Of a stretch of 64,000 bases of DNA, positions 55,888 to 64,000 are shown one piece after another. The translations under genes were made by a program, and so were the position numbers. Position 1 is the stretch's first letter, and each line of letters begins with the position of its first letter. Source of the stretch: Sulfitobacter sp. M05 (lineage in GTDB: Bacteria > Pseudomonadota > Alphaproteobacteria > Rhodobacterales > Rhodobacteraceae); the NCBI RefSeq assembly GCF_029285175.1, contig NZ_JABEDH010000001.1, positions 1-64,000 of the forward strand, in the 5' to 3' direction. The notes under the pieces were generated by a model. That model saw nothing but the letters and a program-made list of their open reading frames with translations, did no database searches and had not been told where the DNA came from.

Positions 55888-57255
55888 ATGACGCAAACCG
55901 TGCAACTCCCGCTTTGGCTTTTTGTACTGATCATGCTTTTTGCAGCGGTCACAGCCCTAAGCCATTTTTTGTTGCCCTCTGTGCGCTGGTTCTTTCGGCG
56001 GCGGCTGGAAAAAGCGGTGAAACGGCTTAATAAACGGCTGAAACGCCCGATTGAGCCGTTCAAACTGGCGCGGCGTTATGACATGATCCAGCGCTTGATC
56101 TATGATCCAGAGGTCACCCGCGAGATTGTTAATTACGCCCGGCAGAACGGCGTGCCTGAAAATGTCGCCTTTGAAAAAGCACGTGATTACGCGCGCGAGA
56201 TCGTGCCAAGCTTTTCGGCCTTTGCCTATTTCAGCTTTGCCATCAGGTTGGCCCGCCTCCTTGCGAATTTTGTCTACCGGATCGAACGGTCCGAAACGAA
56301 TGATCGCATATTCAGCAGCATTCCCAAGGATGCCACGGTGGTTTTTGTCATGAACCACCGCAGCAATATGGATTACGTGTTGGTGACCTATTTGGCGGCG
56401 CGTGACTCTGCGTTGTCCTATGCGGTGGGGGAATGGGCCCGTGTCTGGCCACTCAGCTGGTTGATCAAATCGCTGGGTGCCTACTTTATCCGCCGCCGTT
56501 CGCGCGGGGCGCTTTATCGCAAGGTGCTGGCGCGTTATGTGCAGATGGCAACAGAGGGCGGTGTAAATCAGGCGTTTTATCCTGAGGGCGGGCTGAGCCT
56601 GACCGGCAAACTTCAGCCGCCTAAGATGGGGTTAATGTCCTATCTGGTGGAAGGGTTCGATCCGCAGGGTGCGCGCGATGTGGTTTTTGTGCCGGTGGCC
56701 ATCAACTATGACCGGGTGCTGGAGGACGTTGTGTTGATCGCCGCCCATGAACGCGGCGACCGGCGGTTTGGCGCACGTATCTCGGTTGTGGTGCGGTTTG
56801 TCCTGCGCAAGCTCTGGCAGCGGCTGACCTTTCAGGAAACCCGTTTTGGTCGGGCGGTTGTGGCCTTTGGCACCCCCCTGTCGTTGCGTGCGGCTGGGTC
56901 CACGGTGCAGGTGGAGACCCTGTCGGCGGAATTGATGGACCAGATCGCCGGTGTGATGCCGGTTCTTGCGGTGCCAGCGGTCTGTCATGTTCTGCTGAAG
57001 CAGGACGGCATAGAGGATGCTGGACTGCGAGGGCAGGCGGCGGCCTTGTTTGACATCGTGCCCGAGGGCAACCGGGGGCTGGATGTGCCGGACCGTGCGC
57101 TAGAGGTTTCGCGGGCCATTGAGGGGGTGGCCAAGCGTGGCCTGATCGAGCAGCGGAATGGGTACTGGTATGTCGTCGCGGGTAAAGAGGCGGTGCTGAC
57201 CTTTTATGCCAACTCGATTGCTCATTTTTTCGAAGGTGATGCTGCGGGCGCATAA
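55888..57255 (+). CDS. HX4D glycerolipid acyltransferase (PlsB/PlsC-like)
   Basis: 455 residues. An N-terminal membrane helix (8-30) is followed by a basic stretch. The catalytic NHRSNMD holds H157-x4-D162, with the FYPEGGLSLTGK glycerol-phosphate block and VPVAINYDRV. About 455 residues is longer than PlsC (near 240) and shorter than classical PlsB (over 800). It probably acylates glycerol 3-phosphate or a lysolipid. It lies 144 bp before ccr in the same direction. Confidence 0.83.
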   Translation: MTQTVQLPLWLFVLIMLFAAVTALSHFLLPSVRWFFRRRLEKAVKRLNKRLKRPIEPFKLARRYDMIQRLIYDPEVTREIVNYARQNGVPENVAFEKARDYAREIVPSFSAFAYFSFAIRLARLLANFVYRIERSETNDRIFSSIPKDATVVFVMNHRSNMDYVLVTYLAARDSALSYAVGEWARVWPLSWLIKSLGAYFIRRRSRGALYRKVLARYVQMATEGGVNQAFYPEGGLSLTGKLQPPKMGLMSYLVEGFDPQGARDVVFVPVAINYDRVLEDVVLIAAHERGDRRFGARISVVVRFVLRKLWQRLTFQETRFGRAVVAFGTPLSLRAAGSTVQVETLSAELMDQIAGVMPVLAVPAVCHVLLKQDGIEDAGLRGQAAALFDIVPEGNRGLDVPDRALEVSRAIEGVAKRGLIEQRNGYWYVVAGKEAVLTFYANSIAHFFEGDAAGA

Positions 57256-57399
57256 AGAATTTCTGCGACTGCGGGGTCATAAAGTTACAAAAAAGCCAGT
57301 TCTGGTGTTGCATTATTGCGTGTCCGCTCATATTCCAAATGGACACGGCGCGATTCTGCATCGCGGCAATTCAGTTGTTTTTCCCATAGGAGGCCGCCC

Positions 57400-58680
57400 A
57401 TGGCACTCGATTCAAACGTTGCGCAGTATGACGCACCTGAAAAGGACCTCTATGAGGTTGGTGAAATGCCCCCAATGGGTCATGTCCCGAAACAGATGTA
57501 TGCTTGGACCATCCGTCGCGAGCGTCACGGGGAACCCAATACGGCAATGCTGCAAGAGGTTGTAGATGTGCCAGAGCTGGACAGCCACGACGTGCTGGTT
57601 CTCGTTATGGCGGCTGGTGTGAACTATAATGGTGTCTGGGCATCACTGGGTGAGCCGATCAGCCCGTTTGATGGCCACAAACAGCCGTTTCACATTGCCG
57701 GCTCTGATGCCTCGGGGATCGTTTGGGCGGTTGGTGACAAGGTCAAGCGTTGGAAAGTCGGTGACGAGGTTGTTATCCACTGCAACCAGGATGATGGCGA
57801 CGACGAGGAATGTAACGGCGGCGATCCGATGTATTCACCCTCCCAGCGCATCTGGGGCTATGAAACGCCGGACGGTTCTTTCGCCCAGTTTACCAATGTC
57901 CAGGCGCAGCAGCTTATGCCTCGCCCCAAGCACCTGACCTGGGAAGAGGCGGCCTGCTACACGCTGACGCTTGCCACGGCCTACCGCATGTTGTTCGGCC
58001 ACGAGCCGCACGACCTGAAGCCGGGCCAGAATGTTCTGGTTTGGGGTGCGTCGGGCGGTCTGGGGTCTTATGCGATCCAGCTGATCAACACCGCAGGGGC
58101 AAACGCCATTGGTGTAATCTCGGATGAAAGCAAACGTGACTTTGTGATGGATCTGGGTGCCAAGGGCGTTTTGAACCGCAAAGACTTCAACTGCTGGGGC
58201 CAGTTGCCCAAGGTGAACACACCAGAATATGCCGAATGGTTCAAAGAGGCCCGCAAGTTCGGTAAGGCCATCTGGGACATCACCGGCAAAGGTGTGAACG
58301 TCGATATGGTGTTCGAACACCCCGGCGAAGCGACCTTCCCTGTTTCCACCTTTGTGGTGAAAAAGGGCGGCATGGTTGTGATCTGTGCGGGCACCTCCGG
58401 GTTTAACCTGACTTTCGACGTGCGCTACATGTGGATGCACCAGAAGCGTTTGCAGGGCAGCCACTTTGCTCACCTCAAGCAGGCGGCCTCGGCCAACAAG
58501 CTGATGCTCGAGCGTCGTCTTGATCCTTGCATGTCTGAGGTGTTCACTTGGAACGACCTGCCCGAAGCGCATATGAAAATGCTGCGCAACGAGCACAAGC
58601 CCGGCAACATGTCCGTTCTGGTCCAGTCGCCAAAAACTGGCCTGCGCACTTTGGAAGACGCGTTGGACGCCCGCGGCTGA
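57400..58680 (+). CDS. ccrA: crotonyl-CoA carboxylase/reductase
   Basis: 426 residues from ATG 57400 with TAGGAGG upstream. A medium-chain dehydrogenase fold with AAGVNYNGVWASLGEP, the NADPH motif VWGASGGLGSYAIQL and FEHPGEATFPVSTFVVKKGG; the family-typical CAGTSGFN is present. It reductively carboxylates crotonyl-CoA to ethylmalonyl-CoA, the committing step of the ethylmalonyl-CoA pathway. Ecm, mch and mcl2 in the window complete much of the route. Confidence 0.95.
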   Translation: MALDSNVAQYDAPEKDLYEVGEMPPMGHVPKQMYAWTIRRERHGEPNTAMLQEVVDVPELDSHDVLVLVMAAGVNYNGVWASLGEPISPFDGHKQPFHIAGSDASGIVWAVGDKVKRWKVGDEVVIHCNQDDGDDEECNGGDPMYSPSQRIWGYETPDGSFAQFTNVQAQQLMPRPKHLTWEEAACYTLTLATAYRMLFGHEPHDLKPGQNVLVWGASGGLGSYAIQLINTAGANAIGVISDESKRDFVMDLGAKGVLNRKDFNCWGQLPKVNTPEYAEWFKEARKFGKAIWDITGKGVNVDMVFEHPGEATFPVSTFVVKKGGMVVICAGTSGFNLTFDVRYMWMHQKRLQGSHFAHLKQAASANKLMLERRLDPCMSEVFTWNDLPEAHMKMLRNEHKPGNMSVLVQSPKTGLRTLEDALDARG

Positions 58681-58710
58681 TAGCTGACTGTTTCAGATCT
58701 GGAAACGCTG

Positions 58711-58744
58711 GCCCGCGAATCACTCTGGTGCTTCGCGGGCTTTT
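58711..58744 (+). terminator. rho-independent terminator of ccr
   Basis: GCCCGCGAA and TTCGCGGGC arms with a 12-nt loop and a TTTTGTGTT tail, 30 bp after the stop. Confidence 0.9.
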
Positions 58745-58858
58745 GTGTTCTTGCCCCTAGGGTAAGTAGAACAAGGGGTTGAGAAACCGGACCTCCCTAT
58801 TTGTGGGGAGTGGAAACCGGTGAGTATCACCCACTTACAAGCACATGTTAGGGTTGTG

Positions 58859-58873
58859 TTAATGGCCTGTTAA
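58859..58873. promoter_or_regulatory. CtrA-type binding site (TTAA-N7-TTAA)
   Basis: TTAATGGCCTGTTAA has exact 7-nt spacing between TTAA half-sites, 23 bp upstream of the small gene that precedes the LuxR regulator. Confidence 0.65.
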
Positions 58874-58895
58874 CCGTTTATGGGGGAGTCTACCT

Positions 58896-59102
58896 ATGCG
58901 AAGCGACTGGATTTTGGACGTATTGGCAGATTTGAAGACCTTCGCGCTTTCGGTTGATCTAACCGCTCTGGCGGAACAATTGGACGACACCGCGCTGATT
59001 GCCTTGGCCGAAATCGCATCGCTTGAAGAGAGGACGCAGGCGCACGCGCATGGGCAAGACACTGCAACTGGAGTTCATACTGGAGAGTTTGGAGCAGGCT
59101 GA
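58896..59102 (+). CDS. small conserved protein preceding a LuxR regulator
   Basis: 68 residues. MRSDWILDVLADLKTFALSV followed by LTALAEQLDDTALIALAEIAS is helical, and very similar small proteins occur before LuxR-type genes in other Rhodobacterales as far as I recall. GGGGGAG lies upstream of the ATG. It overlaps the luxR start by 53 bp in another frame, so the pair is co-translated. Function unknown. Confidence 0.7.
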   Translation: MRSDWILDVLADLKTFALSVDLTALAEQLDDTALIALAEIASLEERTQAHAHGQDTATGVHTGEFGAG

Positions 59103-59769
59103 CACGCTGGCCGGCCTTCAGGCCGCGGCGGAGGCGCTGAAGTGCAGGTTTGCTGTGGATCACATTGCCTATACTTGGGTTGATTCCGCTGGGGATCAAT
59201 TTGGCTGCGGCACCTATCCGCGCGCATGGTTGCAACGCTATCTTGAGCAGAACTACCTGCGCATTGATCCTGTTGTCATCGGTTGTTTCCAACGGTTCCA
59301 GCCTGTGGATTGGAAGCAGTTGGATTGGTCCTCTAAAGCGGCGCGTGCCTTTCAACTTGAGACATTGGAATATGGTTTGGGCAATCAGGGGTATTCCATC
59401 CCCGTGCGCGGCCCGAGCGGGCAATTTGCACTGTTTACAGTGAACCACAGTTGTGACGATGACAGCTGGGCGGCCTTTGCCCGTGAATATCGGCGCGACC
59501 TGATCCTGATTGCCCATTTCCTGAACGAAAAAGCGCTTGAGCTGGAGCCCGAGCGTACCCGCGAGATTGCCCAGCCGCTTAGCCCGCGCGAAGTGGATGC
59601 GATGACCTTGCTGGCCATCGGATACAGCCGCGCGCAGGTTGCCGCATCGCTGTCGATTTCCGAACATACCTTGCGCGTCTACATCGAAAGTGCCCGTTTC
59701 AAACTGGGGGCGTTGAACACCACACATGCTGTTGCCCGCGCCTTGAGTCAGGGATTGATTGTTGTGTAA
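59050..59769 (+). CDS. LuxR-type autoinducer-binding transcriptional regulator
   Basis: 239 residues from ATG 59050. The N-terminal autoinducer domain keeps W60, Y64, D73, P74 and W88, at the same spacing as the ligand-contacting residues of TraR, plus a glycine in NQGYSIPV. The C-terminal LuxR helix-turn-helix is PLSPREVDAMTLLAIGYSRAQVAASLSIS. No luxI synthase is in the window, so it is a solo receptor here. The CtrA box upstream suggests a density/cell-cycle link. Confidence 0.92.
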   Translation: MGKTLQLEFILESLEQADTLAGLQAAAEALKCRFAVDHIAYTWVDSAGDQFGCGTYPRAWLQRYLEQNYLRIDPVVIGCFQRFQPVDWKQLDWSSKAARAFQLETLEYGLGNQGYSIPVRGPSGQFALFTVNHSCDDDSWAAFAREYRRDLILIAHFLNEKALELEPERTREIAQPLSPREVDAMTLLAIGYSRAQVAASLSISEHTLRVYIESARFKLGALNTTHAVARALSQGLIVV

Positions 59770-59816
59770 CGCAGGTGCTTGCGGGGCTGTTGCGATATGG
59801 CTCAGCCAGATGCGCG

Positions 59817-59923
59817 GCACCCAGAGCGTCGCGCCTTAAACATGCATTGCTTTCGCGGCCTCTTCCTTTGGTCGAACGCGAAACGCGATATATGATGGCT
59901 CGGGTTAAAGGCGGGACGCTTTA
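59817..59923 (-). repeat. intergenic palindromic repeat, copy B
   Basis: About 107 bp on the minus strand, starting AAAGCGTCCCGCCTTTAA and ending TTTAAGGCGCGACGCTCTGG; core CCATCATATATCGC, TTTCGCGTTCGACCAAAG, GAGGCCGCG. The ends are inverted copies, so the RNA could fold back. It is the cleanest of the four copies. Confidence 0.8.
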
Positions 59924-59995
59924 GACGCTCGGAAAAACGGCTGAAATGCTGCAATCCTGCTGGTCCCGCCGACCTGCCTTGCGTAGACAGGGGGC

Positions 59996-61534
59996 ATGAC
60001 TTCTGCACTCACCTATTCCGACGATCAGGCCGCCGCTTTTGACGCTGTTGCAGAGATGCTGCGTGGCGCGGGCATTGATCTTGACGACAGCCTGCTGATG
60101 CCGCCTGCCGGGGGCGCGGATCAGGTGATGGCGGTGACTGGCAAAGCGGGATCGGGCAAAACCTTGCTGCTGGCTGAGCTTTACAAAGCACTTGAGGCCG
60201 CCGGCGTCGAGGTGATTTCAGGTGACTACGAAAGCAAAAAGCGTAAAGACAAACGCACATTGGCGATCCTTGCCCCAACCAACAAAGCGGCCTCTGTGCT
60301 GCGCCTGCGTGGCGTGCCGGCTACAACGATCCACCGCATTCTCTACACGCCGGTCTATGATCCAGAATACGAACGTATCGCGGAATGGCTGGCGGGCAAT
60401 GGCGAACGTCCGGAAATTGACGGGCTGACCGAGATTTCACTGGATCGCGCAGCCGCGTTTTATGCAAACAACAAATCCATCCCCGGCGCTCTGGCGGCGG
60501 CCGGACTGCGCGGGTCAGATTTTATCACGGGCTGGAAGCGGCGCGAGGAGCCTCTGGACATCGGGTTCATAGATGAATCCTCTATGCTGGACGATAAGCA
60601 GTTCGAAGACCTCAAGGAAATTTTCCCAACCTTGCTGTTGTTCGGGGATCCGGCGCAGCTGGCACCGGTGAACCAATCGGGCACAATGGTGTTCGAAAAA
60701 CTGCCTGAAAAACGGGTGATGAACCTGAACCGTATTTTCCGTCAGGATGCAGGCAACCCGATCCTTGATCTGGCCCATGCGCTGGCTGATCCTGATCTGG
60801 GCTTCGAGCAATTTGAACGGATGATCGAGGAGGCGGCCAAAAAGGACGACCGTGTTGTCTGGGGCCAGCGGGTCGAAGTGGATCTGATGGCGCGCTCGCC
60901 GGTGCTGGTTTGGCGCAATGCCACGCGCATTCGGTTGATTAACGCCTTTCGCGCCGTACATGGTGCGCCCGAGGACGCGTTGTTGGCGGGCGAGCCGCTG
61001 ATTTGCGACGGGATCGAATTGCCATTGAAACACCGCAAGAAACGGCTCGACCTTGAAGCGCGCGGGTTGATCAAGGGCGCACAGGTGATCTGGTTGGGTG
61101 ATGGGCGCAAGCCCGGGTTCAGCCGCCTGCATGTGATGGGGGCTGAAGATCCGCAGGTCAGTGCCGCCTCGATTGTGAAAATCGAAAAGCCGGATGAGGA
61201 AGAGCCCTTTATCCCTTTTGCCGCCCGCATGGGGGCGACGTTTTTGCATGGTGCGGCTGTAACCATCCACAAGGCGCAGGGCAGTCAGTGGGAAACTGTG
61301 CAGGTCTTTGCCCCCGATCTATATGCCGCAGCCCGTATGGGCCGGGTAGAGGCGGGACAGCCCCTGTGGAAGCGACTGGCCTATGTCGCTATCACCCGGG
61401 CGCAGGAGCGTCTGATCTGGGTGGTACGTAACCGTTTGTCCAAGCCGAGCGGGCCCTTGGTGGTGGATGATTTGAAAGCGGTGCCGGCAGCGCCGTTGAC
61501 GCTGGATGCGCCCGAGCCAGAACAGTTTCTCTAG
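59996..61534 (+). CDS. RecD/TraA-like ATP-dependent DNA helicase (superfamily 1)
   Basis: 512 residues. Walker A GKAGSGKT at 49-56, Walker B IGFIDESSMLD, QLAPVNQSG (motif III), NRIFRQDAGNP (motif IV-like) and a C-terminal UvrD_C_2 domain with TIHKAQGSQWE and YVAITRAQERL. Stand-alone RecD-like helicase of alphaproteobacteria, 5'-to-3' type, without RecB/RecC partners nearby. A role in DNA repair or replication is likely. Confidence 0.9.
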   Translation: MTSALTYSDDQAAAFDAVAEMLRGAGIDLDDSLLMPPAGGADQVMAVTGKAGSGKTLLLAELYKALEAAGVEVISGDYESKKRKDKRTLAILAPTNKAASVLRLRGVPATTIHRILYTPVYDPEYERIAEWLAGNGERPEIDGLTEISLDRAAAFYANNKSIPGALAAAGLRGSDFITGWKRREEPLDIGFIDESSMLDDKQFEDLKEIFPTLLLFGDPAQLAPVNQSGTMVFEKLPEKRVMNLNRIFRQDAGNPILDLAHALADPDLGFEQFERMIEEAAKKDDRVVWGQRVEVDLMARSPVLVWRNATRIRLINAFRAVHGAPEDALLAGEPLICDGIELPLKHRKKRLDLEARGLIKGAQVIWLGDGRKPGFSRLHVMGAEDPQVSAASIVKIEKPDEEEPFIPFAARMGATFLHGAAVTIHKAQGSQWETVQVFAPDLYAAARMGRVEAGQPLWKRLAYVAITRAQERLIWVVRNRLSKPSGPLVVDDLKAVPAAPLTLDAPEPEQFL

Positions 61535-61547
61535 CAAGAGGGCAGGA

Positions 61548-62306
61548 TCAGCGGCGGAAGGCGGTAAAGACCGCAGAAGCGCCCCAGCCGGCGGCAATGG
61601 CAATCGCCAGTGACATCAGCCCGTAGAGAAACGCATTTTCGCGGGACAAGCGGAACAACCAGCGTTCCATGCCAACCTTACGCACAAAAATGCTGGTCTC
61701 GTATTTCGCCACGACATCGCCGCCACGGGTCAGGAATATCCGTGTTTTATAATCGCCTTCGGTCAGGGCCGCAGGTAATTTGATCGCGGTGCGAAACAGG
61801 GTCTGTTCGTCGACGCTGACGGTGCCTTCGTTCAACTGGTACTGGTTGGAGGCCGATTTGATACGGATCAGCGCCTGCGAAAAACTTTCGCTGTCGGTGA
61901 TGTTCATCGGAGCCCCAACCGAGCGGACTGCGCGCGGGATAGAGACACCATGGCGCTGGTCTTCGGTTTCGCTTAGCGACAGGCCCAGAACGGTGCTTGT
62001 GGACACTGCATAGAAACTGGGGGCCTGATCAACCTCAACAGCGTCCACGTTGACCCAGATGCCAAACCGTTTCTCCTTGCGCCGCACTGTTACGGGTTCG
62101 GAGGGGCCGGCGACGGTCACGATCACTTGCAAGCGTGGTTCGTCAGGTGTCGGCGCATCACGTTTGACGGCCCCGAAGATCAGAATTTCAGACCCGTCGA
62201 AATTTGTGTCGATCGACACTTGATCACTGCTTAGGCCCAGCACGATTTCTTCGGCCCGCAAGGGCAGGGCAAAGAGCAGGACAAAGGCAAATAGGAGGGC
62301 GCGCAT
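61548..62306 (-). CDS. TIGR02186 family exported membrane protein
   Basis: 252 residues. Signal peptide (1-18, LFALPLRAEE), beta-rich periplasmic domain with LGLSSDQVSIDTNFDGSEILIFGAVKRD and a C-terminal membrane helix at about 222-247. TIGR02186 proteins are found beside TauE/SafE-type transporters; here the genes overlap by one base. It probably assists that exporter. Confidence 0.9.
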   Translation of the reverse strand: MRALLFAFVLLFALPLRAEEIVLGLSSDQVSIDTNFDGSEILIFGAVKRDAPTPDEPRLQVIVTVAGPSEPVTVRRKEKRFGIWVNVDAVEVDQAPSFYAVSTSTVLGLSLSETEDQRHGVSIPRAVRSVGAPMNITDSESFSQALIRIKSASNQYQLNEGTVSVDEQTLFRTAIKLPAALTEGDYKTRIFLTRGGDVVAKYETSIFVRKVGMERWLFRLSRENAFLYGLMSLAIAIAAGWGASAVFTAFRR

Positions 62307-63220
62307 CAGTGGCCCCCCGCCGCGCCAAGTGAATAAAGTTCTCCAGGTTGCAGCAGCAAGTCTAATGCCAGCTTGCCACAGACACCCAGCACCATCATCG
62401 CCAGCAGAATGCGCAGTTGTTCCGCTTTCATCTTAACGCCAATCCGCGCGCCGATTTGCGCCCCGATTACGCCGCCGACCAGCAAAAGAACCGCCAGAAC
62501 AATATCAACGGTAAAGTTGGTGGTCGCGTGCAACATGGTGGTAAAGGCGGTCACGAAAATGATCTGGAACAGCGAGGTACCAACAACCACTTTGGTTGGC
62601 ATCCCCAACAGATAGATCATCGCCGGCACCATAATGAAACCACCGCCAACACCCATGATGGCGGCCAAAATGCCGACGGCAACACCTACCAGCAGCGGCG
62701 GTATGACAGAGATATACAGACCGGACACCCGAAAGCGCATCTTGAACGGCAGCCCGTGAATCCAGTTGTGTTTCTTGCGCGGCGGGGCTTTGCCCTTTTT
62801 GGTGTTGCGGATCGCATTCAGCGATTCCAGAAACATCAGCCCGCCGATGATACCCAGAAAGACCACATAACAAAGCTTGACCAGCAGATCGACCTGACCC
62901 TGCGCCTTGAGATAGTTAAAGACCAGAACACCCAAGGCCGCACCGGCCAGACCACCGATCAGCAACACGGTGCCCATCCTGAGGTCCACCGTCTTTCGTT
63001 TGAAATGCGCCAACACGCCAGAGAACGAAGAGGCGACAATCTGGTTGGCTTCGGTGGCAACGGCAACGGCAGGCGGGATGCCGATAAAGAACAACAGCGG
63101 CGTCATCAGAAAGCCGCCCCCAACCCCGAACATGCCCGAAAGGACGCCCACCAGCCCACCAAGGCCCAGCAGTAGGAAGGCATTGACCGATACTTCGGCG
63201 ATAGGAAGGTAGATTTGCAT
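62306..63220 (-). CDS. TauE/SafE family sulfite exporter partnered with TIGR02186
   Basis: 304 residues with eight or more membrane helices. GGLVGVLSGMFGVGGGFLMTPLL and AAIMGVGGGFIMVPAMIYLLG are the two repeated TauE motifs. The gene is immediately upstream of the TIGR02186 gene. Sulfite or related anion export is the likely role, distinct from the TauE protein at 40481. Confidence 0.92.
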   Translation of the reverse strand: MQIYLPIAEVSVNAFLLLGLGGLVGVLSGMFGVGGGFLMTPLLFFIGIPPAVAVATEANQIVASSFSGVLAHFKRKTVDLRMGTVLLIGGLAGAALGVLVFNYLKAQGQVDLLVKLCYVVFLGIIGGLMFLESLNAIRNTKKGKAPPRKKHNWIHGLPFKMRFRVSGLYISVIPPLLVGVAVGILAAIMGVGGGFIMVPAMIYLLGMPTKVVVGTSLFQIIFVTAFTTMLHATTNFTVDIVLAVLLLVGGVIGAQIGARIGVKMKAEQLRILLAMMVLGVCGKLALDLLLQPGELYSLGAAGGH

Positions 63221-63320
63221 AAAGTCCCTTAGCGCGATGGTTGCATCAAATCAACGGTCCTTGCCGCTAGGCGTGATGGCGGACCAACGGGTCTGGTAAA
63301 CTGGCCTTATGGCGGCCAGC

Positions 63321-64000
63321 CTAGCGTTCTTTTACATAGGGCTCCCCCCCCGCTCTGGGCGGGATGGCCTTGCCGACAAAACCGGCAAGAATAACCACTG
63401 TCATTATATAGGGCAAAGCCCCCAAAAACTGAGACTGGACCTTCATGCCGATCACTGATTCGATCACATCGGGGCGGGTCTCAAGCGCGCCGAACAGACC
63501 GAACAACAGCGTCGCCCAAAGCGCGTACCAAGGCCGCCATTTGGCGAAAATCAGTGCCGCCAGCGCGATAAATCCGCGCCCCGCTGACATGTCTTTGACA
63601 AAGCCGGCCTGCAAGGCGGTGCTAAGGTAAGCACCAGCGATGCCGCAGAGAACGCCGCAAATCGCCACCGCCGCATAGCGCAACCCGACGACGGAAACCC
63701 CAGCCGTATCCACGGAAGCCGGGTTCTCGCCGACGGCCCGCAGCCGCAGGCCAAAGCGGGTCCGATAAAGCAGCCACCATGTCAGAGGCACCGCGGCCAA
63801 GGCCATATAAACAAGGATCGAATGACCCGAAATCAGCTCAGCATAGAGAGGTCCAATGAAGGGCACATCAGCAAGGGCCTCGGCACCGGGCAGGGTGATC
63901 CCCTCAAACCGCGCGCCGCCCATCAGAGAGGGTGTGCGCCCGCCTTGTTTGAACCAGCTTTGCGCGATGAGAACCGTCATCCCAGCCGCTAGAAAGTTAA
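63321..64000 (-). CDS. nucleoside/BmpA-type ABC transporter permease, 5' end outside the window
   Basis: At least 226 residues are inside the window; the frame continues past base 64000 with NFLAAGMTVLIAQS, so the start lies beyond. The BPD_transp_2 loop RLRAVGENPASVDTAGVSV and GRGFIALAALIFAKWRPW are diagnostic of the permease pair of BmpA/YufQ-type nucleoside or purine importers. It ends 101 bp from the TauE gene. Confidence 0.88.
   Translation of the reverse strand, partial: NFLAAGMTVLIAQSWFKQGGRTPSLMGGARFEGITLPGAEALADVPFIGPLYAELISGHSILVYMALAAVPLTWWLLYRTRFGLRLRAVGENPASVDTAGVSVVGLRYAAVAICGVLCGIAGAYLSTALQAGFVKDMSAGRGFIALAALIFAKWRPWYALWATLLFGLFGALETRPDVIESVIGMKVQSQFLGALPYIMTVVILAGFVGKAIPPRAGGEPYVKER

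Noticed and set aside
62417-63175. 252-codon plus-strand frame over the TauE gene
   Set aside because: Antisense of transmembrane segments giving an Asn/Gln/His-rich product; typical artefact.

Overview
The window looks like a chromosomal segment of a marine Rhodobacterales (Roseobacter-group) alphaproteobacterium. The reasons are the ethylmalonyl-CoA pathway genes (ccr, ecm, mch, mcl2), a TCA-cycle gene cluster (sucCD-sucAB-lpd, mdh, sdhCDAB), a Hint-domain protein, a LuxR-type receptor preceded by a small partner gene, TTAA-N7-TTAA (CtrA-type) boxes, and family pairs such as TIGR02302/MJ0042 zinc ribbon and TIGR02186/TauE. No rRNA, tRNA or CRISPR array was found.

Layout. 0-2.6 kb is an accessory patch: the start of an IS3-type transposase gene, a probably decapitated hypothetical gene, a protein with a HEPN-like R-N-x3-H motif, and the 3' stump of a sugar ABC ATPase. 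2.7-10.5 kb is a sugar-uptake locus: an AGE-family isomerase and a LacI regulator face a binding protein, two permeases, an ATPase and a PfkB sugar kinase, with two LacI-type operators between them. The set fits import of an aldose such as mannose, isomerisation to fructose and phosphorylation. 10.5-11.9 kb holds a decayed IS5-family element. 11.9-14.5 kb carries nagA, a BadF-type amino-sugar kinase and a winged-helix regulator.

14.9-26.5 kb: Hint protein under a CtrA-like box, TlpA-like thioredoxin, argH, an LptM-like small lipoprotein, a DUF2834 protein, lysA, a TIGR02302 protein, a zinc-ribbon membrane protein, ftsEX, an acyltransferase and a PPOX flavoprotein. 26.6-36.6 kb is the minus-strand operon sucC-(secreted protein)-(lipoprotein)-sucD-DUF805-sucA-sucB-MAPEG-lpd. 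36.9-39.6 kb is a mesaconyl-CoA hydratase / malyl-CoA thioesterase block. 40-43.3 kb holds a small secreted protein, a TauE exporter, a double PRC-barrel protein and mdh. 43.7-48.7 kb is sdhCDA-(secreted protein)-(lipoprotein)-FkbM-sdhB. The suc and sdh operons share a pair of identical TGTGATCACA palindromes at the same 21-bp spacing.

49-52.9 kb: FAD dehydrogenase plus DUF1989 protein, deoD and an H-NS-like protein. 53-58.7 kb: ecm, a GNAT, an HX4D acyltransferase and ccr. 58.9-64 kb: a LuxR receptor with its small upstream gene behind a second CtrA-like box, a RecD-like helicase, the TIGR02186/TauE pair and the start of a nucleoside/BmpA-type ABC permease. An imperfect palindromic repeat of about 100 bp occurs in four intergenic positions (22.5, 40.4, 49.0 and 59.9 kb).
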